From NCBI GenBank assembly GCA_015056315.1, contig SVGN01000006.1, positions 35,076 to 99,075 on the forward strand: a stretch of 64,000 nucleotides of DNA. The letters run 5' to 3'. Below, piece after piece: positions 32,040 to 40,407 of this stretch. The stretch is from Clostridiales bacterium. Lineage in GTDB: Bacteria; Bacillota; Clostridia; Christensenellales; Aristaeellaceae. Numbering within the stretch: the stretch's first letter is position 1; each line of letters begins with the position of its first letter. The notes beneath the pieces are model-generated. The model worked only from the letters and a program-made list of their open reading frames with translations, was not told the DNA's origin and did not search any database. Position numbers and translations under genes: made by a program.

Positions 32040-33494
32040 TTGAAGCCCGCAAAAAACCGCACCATAGAGCAGCAGATCAAGCGCCTGCTGGTGACCATTC
32101 TGCCGGTGATGTGCGCCGTCATCGTTGTTCTGATGGTGATGCTGGTAACGGTAAACCGCCGGTACACCAGCGTCTTGCAAAGCGCCAACACTGCCGCCGA
32201 TTTCAACAAGGAATTCAAGACCATGCTGGATTCCGGCATGTACAACCACGTTATACTGCCAAGGAGCGGGGCCTCGGTGGAGCAGCTGCCCATGGATGTG
32301 CTCACCGATGCGGAGGCGGTGCTGCGCCGCCTGGAGACCACCACCGGCCTGAGGGATAACCGCTGGCGTGTGCAGAGCATGCTGGATATGTGCGAGAACC
32401 TGCGCAGCTATATGCTGGAGATCGCGCTGGAGGAATCCTACGATCTGCGCATGGAGCTGCTGGAGCGCAACATACGCGGCGAAACGGGCCTTACCAAGCT
32501 GATAGAGACCTACATGCACGATTTTATCGATGATGAGGTGCGGGAGATGGCCCGCCTGCAGGGCCGGCTGACCGCCCAGGTGCTGGCGGTGATCCTGACG
32601 GTGGGCGCGGGCATCGTGCTGCTCACCATGGGCATGGTCTGGTACTCGGTGCGGGTCACCCGGCGCATCACCGGGCCCATCGGGGCGCTGAGCCGCAAGG
32701 TGCAGCGCTTTGGCGAGGGGCATTTCGATACTGCCCCGGTGGAGACCCACATCACCGAGCTGCAGACCCTGGACAGCGGCTTTGACGAGATGGCCCGCCG
32801 TGTGGATGCGCTCATGGCCAAGCAGATCGAGGATCAGCGCTCGCTGCACAGGGCAGAGCTGGAGCTGCTGCAGGCCCAGATCAACCCCCACTTTCTCTAC
32901 AACACGCTGGATTCCATCGCCATTCTGGCCGAAAGCGACCGGGGCGAGGATGTGGTGGATATGGTCACCAGCCTTTCCACCTTCTTCCGCAATTCGCTGA
33001 ACAAGGGCGAGGACATCATCTCCCTGGCGGCGGAGCGCACCCAGGTGACCAGCTACCTCCAGATCCAACAGATCCGCTACAGCGACATCCTCCGCTACCG
33101 CATCGATATTCCCGAAGAGCTGCTGGATTGCCGGGTGCCCAAGCTGATCCTGCAGCCGCTGGTGGAGAATGCGCTCTACCACGGCATCAAGAACCGGCGG
33201 GGCATGGGCACCATCACCGTTACCGGCGAAAGCGACGGCGGCGACCTGCTGCTGCGGGTAGCCGACAACGGCGCCGGCATGGATGCGGAGCAGGTAAAGG
33301 GCCTGCAGGCGGGCATCTACGAAGACCGGCACACCGGTCTGGGGCTTGTGAACGTACACAAGCGCATACGGCTCTACTGCGGCGAGCCCTACGGGCTGTT
33401 TTTCGAAAGCGAGGTGGGCAAGGGCTCGGTGGTCACCATCCGGCTGCCCCAGACCCGCCCTGCCAAAGAGGAGGAAACCGTTCATGAAGCATAA
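32040..33494 (+). CDS. LytS/YesM-type sensor histidine kinase
   Basis: The 484-residue membrane kinase has two transmembrane segments (about 16-38 and 180-205) enclosing a roughly 140-residue extracytoplasmic sensor, then HAMP, a His_kinase domain with QAQINPHFLYNTLDSI (His284), and an HATPase with LVENALYHGIKNR, VADNGAGM and TGLGLVNVHKRI. The start is TTG behind AAGGGAGGG. It overlaps the following lipoprotein gene by 11 bases. In Clostridium beijerinckii the XylFII-LytS pair, with YesN, senses D-xylose in the same gene arrangement; here the partner is YtfQ-like. Confidence 0.92.
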   Translation: MKPAKNRTIEQQIKRLLVTILPVMCAVIVVLMVMLVTVNRRYTSVLQSANTAADFNKEFKTMLDSGMYNHVILPRSGASVEQLPMDVLTDAEAVLRRLETTTGLRDNRWRVQSMLDMCENLRSYMLEIALEESYDLRMELLERNIRGETGLTKLIETYMHDFIDDEVREMARLQGRLTAQVLAVILTVGAGIVLLTMGMVWYSVRVTRRITGPIGALSRKVQRFGEGHFDTAPVETHITELQTLDSGFDEMARRVDALMAKQIEDQRSLHRAELELLQAQINPHFLYNTLDSIAILAESDRGEDVVDMVTSLSTFFRNSLNKGEDIISLAAERTQVTSYLQIQQIRYSDILRYRIDIPEELLDCRVPKLILQPLVENALYHGIKNRRGMGTITVTGESDGGDLLLRVADNGAGMDAEQVKGLQAGIYEDRHTGLGLVNVHKRIRLYCGEPYGLFFESEVGKGSVVTIRLPQTRPAKEEETVHEA

Positions 33495-34464
33495 TATCGT
33501 ACGCTGCCTGTGCCTTCTTTTGCCGGTGCTCTGGCTGCTCACCGGCTGCGCCCCTGCCCCCGCCCCCACCGCCGAAAGCTACGACGACTTCGTGGTGGTG
33601 GGCTTCTCTCAGGTGGGTGCAGAGAGCGATTGGCGTAACGCCAACACCCTGAGCATGCAGCAGGCCTTCTCCGAAAGCAACGGCTACCGGCTCATCTTTG
33701 ATGATGCCCAGCAGAAGCAGGAAAAGCAGATCACCGCCATACGCAACTTCATCCACCAGGGGGTGGATTACATCGTTCTGGCCCCCACCACCGAGAAGGG
33801 CTGGGATACGGTGCTGGCAGAGGCCAAGTCGGCGGGCATACCGGTGATCATCGTAGACAGGATGATCGAGGTGGAGGACGATAGCCTCTACACCTGCTGG
33901 ATCGGCTCCGATTTTCTCGGCGAAGGCCGCAATGCGGTGCGCTGGATGGACCAGCACCTGGGCGATGAGCCCCTGCGCATTGTGCATCTGCAGGGCAACC
34001 TGGGCTCCAGCGCCCAGCTGGGCCGCACCGCCGGGCTCAACGAGGGCCTCTCCACCCACCCGGAGTGGCAGCTGGTGTACCGGGAAAGCGGCGATTTTAC
34101 GCAGGCAAAAGGCCAGGAGCTTGTGGAAGCGATCCTGGCCGATGGGCTGGATTTTGATGTGATCTTTTCGGAAAACGACAACATGACCTACGGGGCCATC
34201 GATGCGCTGAAGAACGCGGGCCTCACCCCCGGCAAGGATGTGACCATCATCTCCTTCGATGCCAGCAGGCATGCACTGGAGCTGGTGATGCAGGGGCAGA
34301 TCAGCTACGATGTGGAATGCAACCCGCTGCACGGGCCCCGGGTGGAGAGCATCATCCAGAAGCTGCGCAACGGTCTTTCCTCGCCCAAGCTGACCTATGT
34401 GCAGGAGAGCGCCTTCGATGCGGAAAACGTTACCCAGAGCCTTCTGGAGGAACGGGGCTACTGA
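33484..34464 (+). CDS. YtfQ-like sugar-binding lipoprotein, probable sensor partner
   Basis: The 326-residue lipoprotein has lipobox LLTGC (Cys22), then a sugar-binding domain starting VVVGFSQVGAESDWRNANTL, which is very close to E. coli YtfQ. LAPTTEKGWDTVLAEAKSAG, VDRMIE and IFSENDNMTYGAIDAL follow. It overlaps the kinase gene by 11 bases and lacks transporter neighbours on its strand. It probably presents the bound sugar to the kinase, like XylFII in Clostridium. Its 3' end overlaps the convergent response regulator gene by seven bases. Confidence 0.85.
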   Translation: MKHNIVRCLCLLLPVLWLLTGCAPAPAPTAESYDDFVVVGFSQVGAESDWRNANTLSMQQAFSESNGYRLIFDDAQQKQEKQITAIRNFIHQGVDYIVLAPTTEKGWDTVLAEAKSAGIPVIIVDRMIEVEDDSLYTCWIGSDFLGEGRNAVRWMDQHLGDEPLRIVHLQGNLGSSAQLGRTAGLNEGLSTHPEWQLVYRESGDFTQAKGQELVEAILADGLDFDVIFSENDNMTYGAIDALKNAGLTPGKDVTIISFDASRHALELVMQGQISYDVECNPLHGPRVESIIQKLRNGLSSPKLTYVQESAFDAENVTQSLLEERGY

Positions 34465-36041
34465 TCGCCCTGCTGCATACGGTTGCGGTACTCCTTGGGG
34501 GTTATGCCCTCCAGCTTGCGGAATACATGGCTGAAATAGTTAGGCTCGTTGTAGCCGATCTCCATAGCGATGTTGGAAAGCTTCATACTTGTGGTGGCCA
34601 GCAACTCCTTGGCGCGCTCGATGCGCATGGCGGTAAGATAGTTGATGAAAGACCGCCCCAGCGTCTGGGAGAACACGGTGCTGAAGTGCGCCGAGCTGAG
34701 CCCCACATACTTGGCCACGCTGATGAGCGAGATGTTGGGGTCGCAGAAATTTTCTGCCACATACTTCTCTGCCTTGCTGATCACGTGGCTGTATTTGACC
34801 CCAGCCATATGGTCGGGCTTCATGCTCACGGCCTGCCGGAGCAGCTCCACCGCCGTCTGGCGGAAGGTATCCCGGCGGCCGGAGGCGGCAAAGATATCGT
34901 GCTGCTCGCTGAGGCGGGCGGCGATATCCTTGGCATCCATGCCGGGGGTGGCCCGGCTCAGCTGCTCCACGGTCATTTTGAGCAGGTCGATCAGGGCATA
35001 GTAGCGCATCAGGGTGCTGCCGAAGCGGTTGCCCTCCGGGCTTTCCAGCACCTCGTCCACCAGGGCGGGCACATCGGCGGCGGTGGCCTGCAGCAGCTTC
35101 TGGCGGAAGCTCTCGCCAAAGGGGTTGCCCAGCTCCAGCATTTCGGCTGCGATCTGGGCGGTATCGTTGGCATCCACCACCTGTCCGGCAGAGACCGCCG
35201 CCACGCGCTTGAGCAGATCCAGCGCATTCTTGTAGGCCCGGCACACGGCACTGAGGCGCTTGACCACCGTGCCCACCACGGTGGTAACGGCGGTGCAGTA
35301 CTCCTTTAGTTCGTGGCGCAGAATGGTAATGAAGCGGTACACCCGCTCGTTGAGGGCATCGGTATCCTGCCCCAGAGAGAGCACGGCCAGCTGGTTGGCA
35401 TCCACAAAATAGAACAGCTCCATGCCCTGCTGCTGCAAAACGCTGCGGGCGGCGATGCGTACCGCGTGCAGTGCCTGCTCCTCCGCCCCGAAGTGGAACA
35501 GAACGATCTGGTAGCAGGGGCTTACGATATCCATCTTCAGCGAGCGGGCACGCTCCAGAAGGGTGGCAGTATCCAGCCCGCCATAGAGCAGCTGCTGCAT
35601 ATAGTGCTGCAAAAGCGCATGCTGCACCTCATCCCGGTCGTAGCCGCTGGGCAGGGCGGCCTTGCTCTCCTCGATCTGGCGGGCTACGCCCTCGATCACC
35701 CTGGTCAGCTCCTGCGGGCGGATGGGCTTGAGCAGGTACTGATCCACCCCCAGCGAGATGGCCCGCTGGGCCGATTCAAAATCACCGTAGCCGCTGATGA
35801 TGATCACCTTCAGCCAGGGCATGATGGCCTTGGCGTGGCGGATCAGCTCAAAGCCATCCAGAAAGGGCATGCGGATATCCGTCAGCACGATGTCGGGCAT
35901 CAGGTCCTGCATCATGGAAAGGGCCATTTCGCCATCGGAGGCCTCGCCGCAAAAGGCATAGGGGCCGGACATATTCTCGATCACATTCCGGATGCTCTGA
36001 CGAATGAGCAGCTCATCCTCCACCACAAAAATTTGATACAC
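34458..36041 (-). CDS. YesN-type response regulator with AraC output domain
   Basis: The 527-residue protein has a receiver domain (FVVEDELLIRQSIRN, phospho-acceptor Asp55 in VLTDIRMP, Lys in LLKPIRPQEL), a roughly 280-residue middle region typical of YesN proteins, and two C-terminal AraC helix-turn-helices (YVGLSSAHFSTVFSQTLGRS and MEIGYNEPNYFSHVFRKLEG). It is the natural partner of the LytS-type kinase encoded convergently. Expected targets are the transporter operon at 31.7 kb and possibly the CE15-GH3-dehydratase operon, from which it is divergent. Confidence 0.92.
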   Translation of the reverse strand: MYQIFVVEDELLIRQSIRNVIENMSGPYAFCGEASDGEMALSMMQDLMPDIVLTDIRMPFLDGFELIRHAKAIMPWLKVIIISGYGDFESAQRAISLGVDQYLLKPIRPQELTRVIEGVARQIEESKAALPSGYDRDEVQHALLQHYMQQLLYGGLDTATLLERARSLKMDIVSPCYQIVLFHFGAEEQALHAVRIAARSVLQQQGMELFYFVDANQLAVLSLGQDTDALNERVYRFITILRHELKEYCTAVTTVVGTVVKRLSAVCRAYKNALDLLKRVAAVSAGQVVDANDTAQIAAEMLELGNPFGESFRQKLLQATAADVPALVDEVLESPEGNRFGSTLMRYYALIDLLKMTVEQLSRATPGMDAKDIAARLSEQHDIFAASGRRDTFRQTAVELLRQAVSMKPDHMAGVKYSHVISKAEKYVAENFCDPNISLISVAKYVGLSSAHFSTVFSQTLGRSFINYLTAMRIERAKELLATTSMKLSNIAMEIGYNEPNYFSHVFRKLEGITPKEYRNRMQQGDQ

Positions 36042-36102
36042 GGGCGGTGTGCCTCCTTTCCCGCATCGGTTGTAAAGCTATGAAACGCATACGATCCATT
36101 TC

Positions 36103-36131
36103 ATTATAACCGTTTCCCTGCGAACTGGCAA
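36103..36131 (-). promoter_or_regulatory. Promoter of the response regulator gene
   Basis: On the minus strand TTGCCA, 17-base spacer, TATAAT. Confidence 0.65.
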
Positions 36132-36146
36132 GCGCGGGGCGGTATA

Positions 36147-36175
36147 TTGCTCCAAAGAGCCGTCTGCGGTATAAT
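36147..36175 (+). promoter_or_regulatory. Promoter of the CE15-GH3-dehydratase operon
   Basis: TTGCTC, 17-base spacer, TATAAT, 59 bases before the start codon. Confidence 0.6.
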
Positions 36176-36234
36176 AGAGGCAACATTCCGTGCCGGGGCG
36201 CTGCCGGCAGAACAAAAGAAAGAAGGGTCAATTC

Positions 36235-37569
36235 GTGTTGAAACGGATCTTTTCCATGATGCTGAGCCTGTTGCTGTGTGCCTCTGCCATGCCCATAGCC
36301 CGCGGAGAGGAGGCCGCTCTGCCCCAGCCCAAAGAGCTGCCGCCCATTGCCGGGCTGCCGGAGCTGATGCGCCTCTCGGACGGTACCCCCGTTACCACGC
36401 CCGAACAGTGGGCCCAGCGGCGCAAGGAGCTGCTGAGCCTCTACAGCTTCTATATGTACGGCTATATGCCCGACAAAGCGGGCGAGACCCTTTCCTACGC
36501 CATTGAAGACTACGAAGCCACCGGCGGCAAGCTGCTGACCATCACCATTGCAAACAGTGAGGGCAGCGCCTCCTTCTCGGTACTCGTTACTTTGCCGGAG
36601 ACCCCCGCCCCCGAAAAGGGCTACCCCTACTACATCGAATACACGCCCTACCACTACAGGAGCTGGTTTACCGGCCAGTGGGTGAACGAGGCCTCCCAGA
36701 ACTGCGTCTATGCCGCCCGGCGGGGCTATGCGGGCATCAACTACGATTGCTCCCAGGTGGCTCCCGATAACAAGAGCTTTACCGGTGCCTTCTACACCCT
36801 GTACCCCTACAAGCTGCTGGACCAGAACAGCCGCAACGGCACCCTGCTGGCCTGGGCCTGGGGCGTGAGCAAGATCATCGATGCCATGGAGCAGGGCGCA
36901 GGCGCAGAGCTGAACATCGACCCGGCGCTTTCGCTGGTGGGCGGCGTTTCCCGCTACGGCAAGAGCGCGGCAGTGGCCGGTGCCTACGAGCAGCGCATCA
37001 AGGTGGTCATTCCCTCCTGCTCCGGCGCAGGCGGCATTGCCACCTACCGCACCAACAACTCCGGTAAGAGCTACGACCTTACCAGCCTGGGCGGCCCCGC
37101 TGCCTGGGTGAACGAATCCGCCAACGAGCCCCTGAGCAACCTGCAGGGCGGCGAGGGGTACTGGTTCTGCGGCCGCTTTGCGGTCATCCCCTCGGTGGAG
37201 CAGATCCCGGTGGATCAGCACATGCTGGCGGCACTGGTGGCCAGCCCGGAGCGGCATATGATCATTGTTACGGGCATCACCTCCGAGGGCTGGAACAACA
37301 CCGAGGGCCAGTGCCTGGCCTATGCAGCCTCCCAGCCCGCGTGGGATCTGCTTGGCTGCCCCGACCAGAACAACATGATCATCCATCTGGATGGGCACGC
37401 CATTCTGCCCTCCGATATGCAGATGATCCTGGATTACTGCGATGTGCATCTCTTCGGCAAGGCCCCCGACGCGGTGGAGACCGACCTGAGCCAAATGAAG
37501 GGCAACCTGTTCCTGGAGCATAACCGGGAGGGGCTCTACCCGGAATTTGCCCCCTATCTGGAGAACTAA
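36235..37569 (+). CDS. Secreted CE15-like glucuronoyl esterase
   Basis: The 444-residue protein has a signal peptide (residues 1-24, ending IARGEE) and a CE15-type alpha/beta-hydrolase domain. The nucleophile motif is GVSRYGKSA (Ser239), i.e. the family's G-x-S-R-x-G-K with Val where fungal enzymes have Cys, as in several bacterial CE15 members. DGHAILPSDM near residue 400 may supply the His. CE15 enzymes cut the ester between glucuronoxylan side chains and lignin. The GTG start follows AGAAGGG. First gene of a three-gene operon with GH3 and an IlvD/Edd dehydratase. Activity is inferred. Confidence 0.8.
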   Translation: MLKRIFSMMLSLLLCASAMPIARGEEAALPQPKELPPIAGLPELMRLSDGTPVTTPEQWAQRRKELLSLYSFYMYGYMPDKAGETLSYAIEDYEATGGKLLTITIANSEGSASFSVLVTLPETPAPEKGYPYYIEYTPYHYRSWFTGQWVNEASQNCVYAARRGYAGINYDCSQVAPDNKSFTGAFYTLYPYKLLDQNSRNGTLLAWAWGVSKIIDAMEQGAGAELNIDPALSLVGGVSRYGKSAAVAGAYEQRIKVVIPSCSGAGGIATYRTNNSGKSYDLTSLGGPAAWVNESANEPLSNLQGGEGYWFCGRFAVIPSVEQIPVDQHMLAALVASPERHMIIVTGITSEGWNNTEGQCLAYAASQPAWDLLGCPDQNNMIIHLDGHAILPSDMQMILDYCDVHLFGKAPDAVETDLSQMKGNLFLEHNREGLYPEFAPYLEN

Positions 37570-37615
37570 GCCGCCGGCAGGCCCGGCCCCCATTCTGACC
37601 ATTGGAGGAAGCACC

Positions 37616-40381
37616 ATGCTTGAGTTTACCATGAAGAATTTTGCCGCCACCGCCCGCGCCGCCGCAGCCGAGGGCTGTGTGCTCCTGCGCAACGAAGCAG
37701 CCGCCCTGCCGCTGGAAAACGGCTGCCGGGTGGCGGTCTTTGGACGTACCCAGCTGAACGACTACAAAAGCGGCCTTGGTTCCGGCGGTCTGGTCAACGC
37801 CCGGTATGTGATCGGCGTGTACCAGGCCCTCCGGGAATGCGGCACCGTTGTGCCCGATGCCGCCCTGCGCAGCACCTACGAGGCCTGGGGCGAGGAGCAT
37901 CCCTTCGAAGCGGGCGACGGCTGGGGCAGCCACCCCTGGTACCAGGAGGAGATGCCCATCAGCGATGCACTAGCCGCCGAATGCGCCGGGCGCAACGATG
38001 CGGCGGTGATCATCCTTGGCCGCACCGCCGGTGAGGACAGGGATAACGCCGAAGCCCCCGGCAGCTGGCTGCTGACCGAGGGCGAGGAAGAGCTGCTCAG
38101 TGTGGTACACCGCCACTTCCGGCGTACGGTGGTGGTGCTGAACGTTGGCAATATCATCGATATGAACTGGGTGGAGCGCTACAGCCCCGCCGCCGTGCTG
38201 TATGCATGGCAGGGCGGCCAGGAGCACGGCAATGCGGTAGCGGATGTGCTCACCGGCAGGGTGGCTCCCTGCGGCCGCCTGACCGATACCATTGCCTGCA
38301 GCATCGGCGATTACCCCTCCAACGAAGATTTCGGCGACCCGGATCGCCTCCTTTACACAGAGGATGTATACGTGGGCTACCGCTACTTTGAGACCTTTGC
38401 CAAGGATCGGGTGCTCTACCCCTTCGGCAGCGGCCTCAGCTACACCACCTTTGCCCATGAGCCCCTTTCCCTGCGCTGGGATGGGGAGACCGCCCTCCTG
38501 CGCCACCAGGTGACCAACACCGGCAGCCACGCCGCCAAGGAAGTGGTGCAGGTCTATGTGCGCATCCCCAACGGGCTGCTGGGCCAGCCGAAAATGCGCC
38601 TGTGCGGCTTTGCCAAAACCGGCGTACTGGCCCCCGGCGCAGCGGAGGCGGTGGAGATCGCCATCCCGGCGGATCGCCTTGCCTCCTACGACGACAGCGG
38701 CATCACCGGCCACCGCTCCTGCATGCTGATGGAAGCGGGCGAATATGCATTCTTCGCCGGGCATGATGTGCGAGAGAACGAGCCCGCAGGCAGCTTTACG
38801 CTGGATGCGCTCCGGGTGCTCCGGCAGCTGGAGGAAGCCTGCGCCCCGGTGACGCCCTTTGAGCGGCTGCACCGCAGCGCAGACGGCACTCCCTGCCGGG
38901 AGGCTGCCCCCACCCGTACCATCGACCCGGCGGAGCGCCGCCTTCAGCGGCTGCCTGCACGGCTGCCCAACACCTGCGCCGACCCCCTCACCCTGGGCGA
39001 TGTATACGAGGGCCGCTGCACTGCAGAGGCGCTGGTGGCCCAGATGGAGGAGGAGGATCTGTGCTGCATCGTGCGCGGCGAGGGCATGGGCTCGCCCCGT
39101 GTTACCCCCGGCACCGCCGGTGCCATCGGCGGCGTTTCCAGCCGTTTGACCGACCGTTTCGGCCTGCCTGCCGCCTGCTGCTCCGACGGCCCCAGCGGCA
39201 TCCGTATGGATTGCGGCAACAAGGCCTTCTCCATGCCCAACGGGGCCAGCCTTGCCAGCAGCTGGAACGAAGCCCTCATTACCGAGCTGTACCGGATGGA
39301 GGGCATGGAAATGCGCAAGTATCAGGTGGATACGCTGCTGGGCCCGGGCATGAACATCCACCGCCACCCGCTGAACGGGCGCAATTTCGAATACTTCTCC
39401 GAAGACCCGCTGGTGACCGGGCGCATCGCCGTGGCCCAGCTGAAGGGTCTCCACTCGGTGGGCGTTACCGGCACCATCAAGCATTTTGCCTGCAACAACC
39501 AGGAATACCGCCGCAACTGGGTGGATCCCGTGGTCTCCGAGCGTGCCCTGCGGGAGATCTACTTAAGGGGCTTCGAGATCGCTGTGCGGGAGGGCGGGGC
39601 CTACTCGGTAATGACCACCTACTGCCCCCTCAACGGCTGCTGGACCGCCAGCCACTACGACCTGAACACCACCATCCTGCGGGGCGAGTGGGGCTTTGAG
39701 GGCATCGTGATGAGCGACTGGTGGGCCAAAGGCTCCGAAGAGGGCAGCGAGCCCTCCATCAAGCTGATGGGCTCCATGGTGCGGGCCCAGAACGACCTGT
39801 TCATGGTCTCCAACAACTCCGAGAGCAACTCCAACGATGACGATTCCGCCGAGAGCCTTCGCCTTGGCAAGGTGACCCTTGCCGAGTACCAGCGCTGCGC
39901 CGTGAACATCTGCAAATACCTGCTGCGCATGCCCGCCCTCCGGCGCAAGCTGGGCTACCGGGACGAGCTGGATGCCTATCTGGAACAGCTGCGGGACGAG
40001 GATGGCGACGTGATCCTCTCTGTGCCGGAGATCCCGGTGGATGAGCAGGCAGTGATCCCCGGCAGGGAGATCATCACCAAGCCCGGGCACACCAGCCTGT
40101 TCCAGCTGGTGATGACAAAGCCCGGCCAGTACCGCATCGATGTGGTGTGCAGGGCCCTGCCCGGCATGCCGGATGTTGCCCAGCTGCCCATTGCGGTATC
40201 GCTGGATCAGTTCGTGCTGGGCACCCAGGTGCTCACCGGGGCCGATACGGAGTGGCGCACCTTCAGCTTCTCCACCCGGGAGAGCACCCGCAGGCTGCTT
40301 TCCTACCTGCGCATCTTCTGCGCCGTAGGCGGCCTGGAGGTGCGTGAGGTGACCATCGTGCGCACCGCTCTGGCCCAATGA
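37616..40381 (+). CDS. GH3 beta-glucosidase-type glycosidase with reversed domain order
   Basis: The 921-residue protein contains both GH3 domains in reverse. The 'C-terminal' alpha/beta sandwich comes first (EGCVLLRNEAAALPL onwards), then a fibronectin-III-like part (about 280-420), then the TIM-barrel domain (about 470-790) with DGPSGIRM, KHFACNNQEYRRNW and the nucleophile Asp701 in IVMSDWWAKG. A short beta domain ends the chain. The BA order is known from Butyrivibrio and Ruminococcus albus beta-glucosidases. No signal peptide is present, so it probably cleaves imported oligosaccharides. It lies 46 bases after the CE15 gene and overlaps the possible early start of the dehydratase gene. Confidence 0.9.
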   Translation: MLEFTMKNFAATARAAAAEGCVLLRNEAAALPLENGCRVAVFGRTQLNDYKSGLGSGGLVNARYVIGVYQALRECGTVVPDAALRSTYEAWGEEHPFEAGDGWGSHPWYQEEMPISDALAAECAGRNDAAVIILGRTAGEDRDNAEAPGSWLLTEGEEELLSVVHRHFRRTVVVLNVGNIIDMNWVERYSPAAVLYAWQGGQEHGNAVADVLTGRVAPCGRLTDTIACSIGDYPSNEDFGDPDRLLYTEDVYVGYRYFETFAKDRVLYPFGSGLSYTTFAHEPLSLRWDGETALLRHQVTNTGSHAAKEVVQVYVRIPNGLLGQPKMRLCGFAKTGVLAPGAAEAVEIAIPADRLASYDDSGITGHRSCMLMEAGEYAFFAGHDVRENEPAGSFTLDALRVLRQLEEACAPVTPFERLHRSADGTPCREAAPTRTIDPAERRLQRLPARLPNTCADPLTLGDVYEGRCTAEALVAQMEEEDLCCIVRGEGMGSPRVTPGTAGAIGGVSSRLTDRFGLPAACCSDGPSGIRMDCGNKAFSMPNGASLASSWNEALITELYRMEGMEMRKYQVDTLLGPGMNIHRHPLNGRNFEYFSEDPLVTGRIAVAQLKGLHSVGVTGTIKHFACNNQEYRRNWVDPVVSERALREIYLRGFEIAVREGGAYSVMTTYCPLNGCWTASHYDLNTTILRGEWGFEGIVMSDWWAKGSEEGSEPSIKLMGSMVRAQNDLFMVSNNSESNSNDDDSAESLRLGKVTLAEYQRCAVNICKYLLRMPALRRKLGYRDELDAYLEQLRDEDGDVILSVPEIPVDEQAVIPGREIITKPGHTSLFQLVMTKPGQYRIDVVCRALPGMPDVAQLPIAVSLDQFVLGTQVLTGADTEWRTFSFSTRESTRRLLSYLRIFCAVGGLEVREVTIVRTALAQ

Positions 40382-40407
40382 GCCGCGCAGAAAGGAAAGG
40401 ATCGGGC

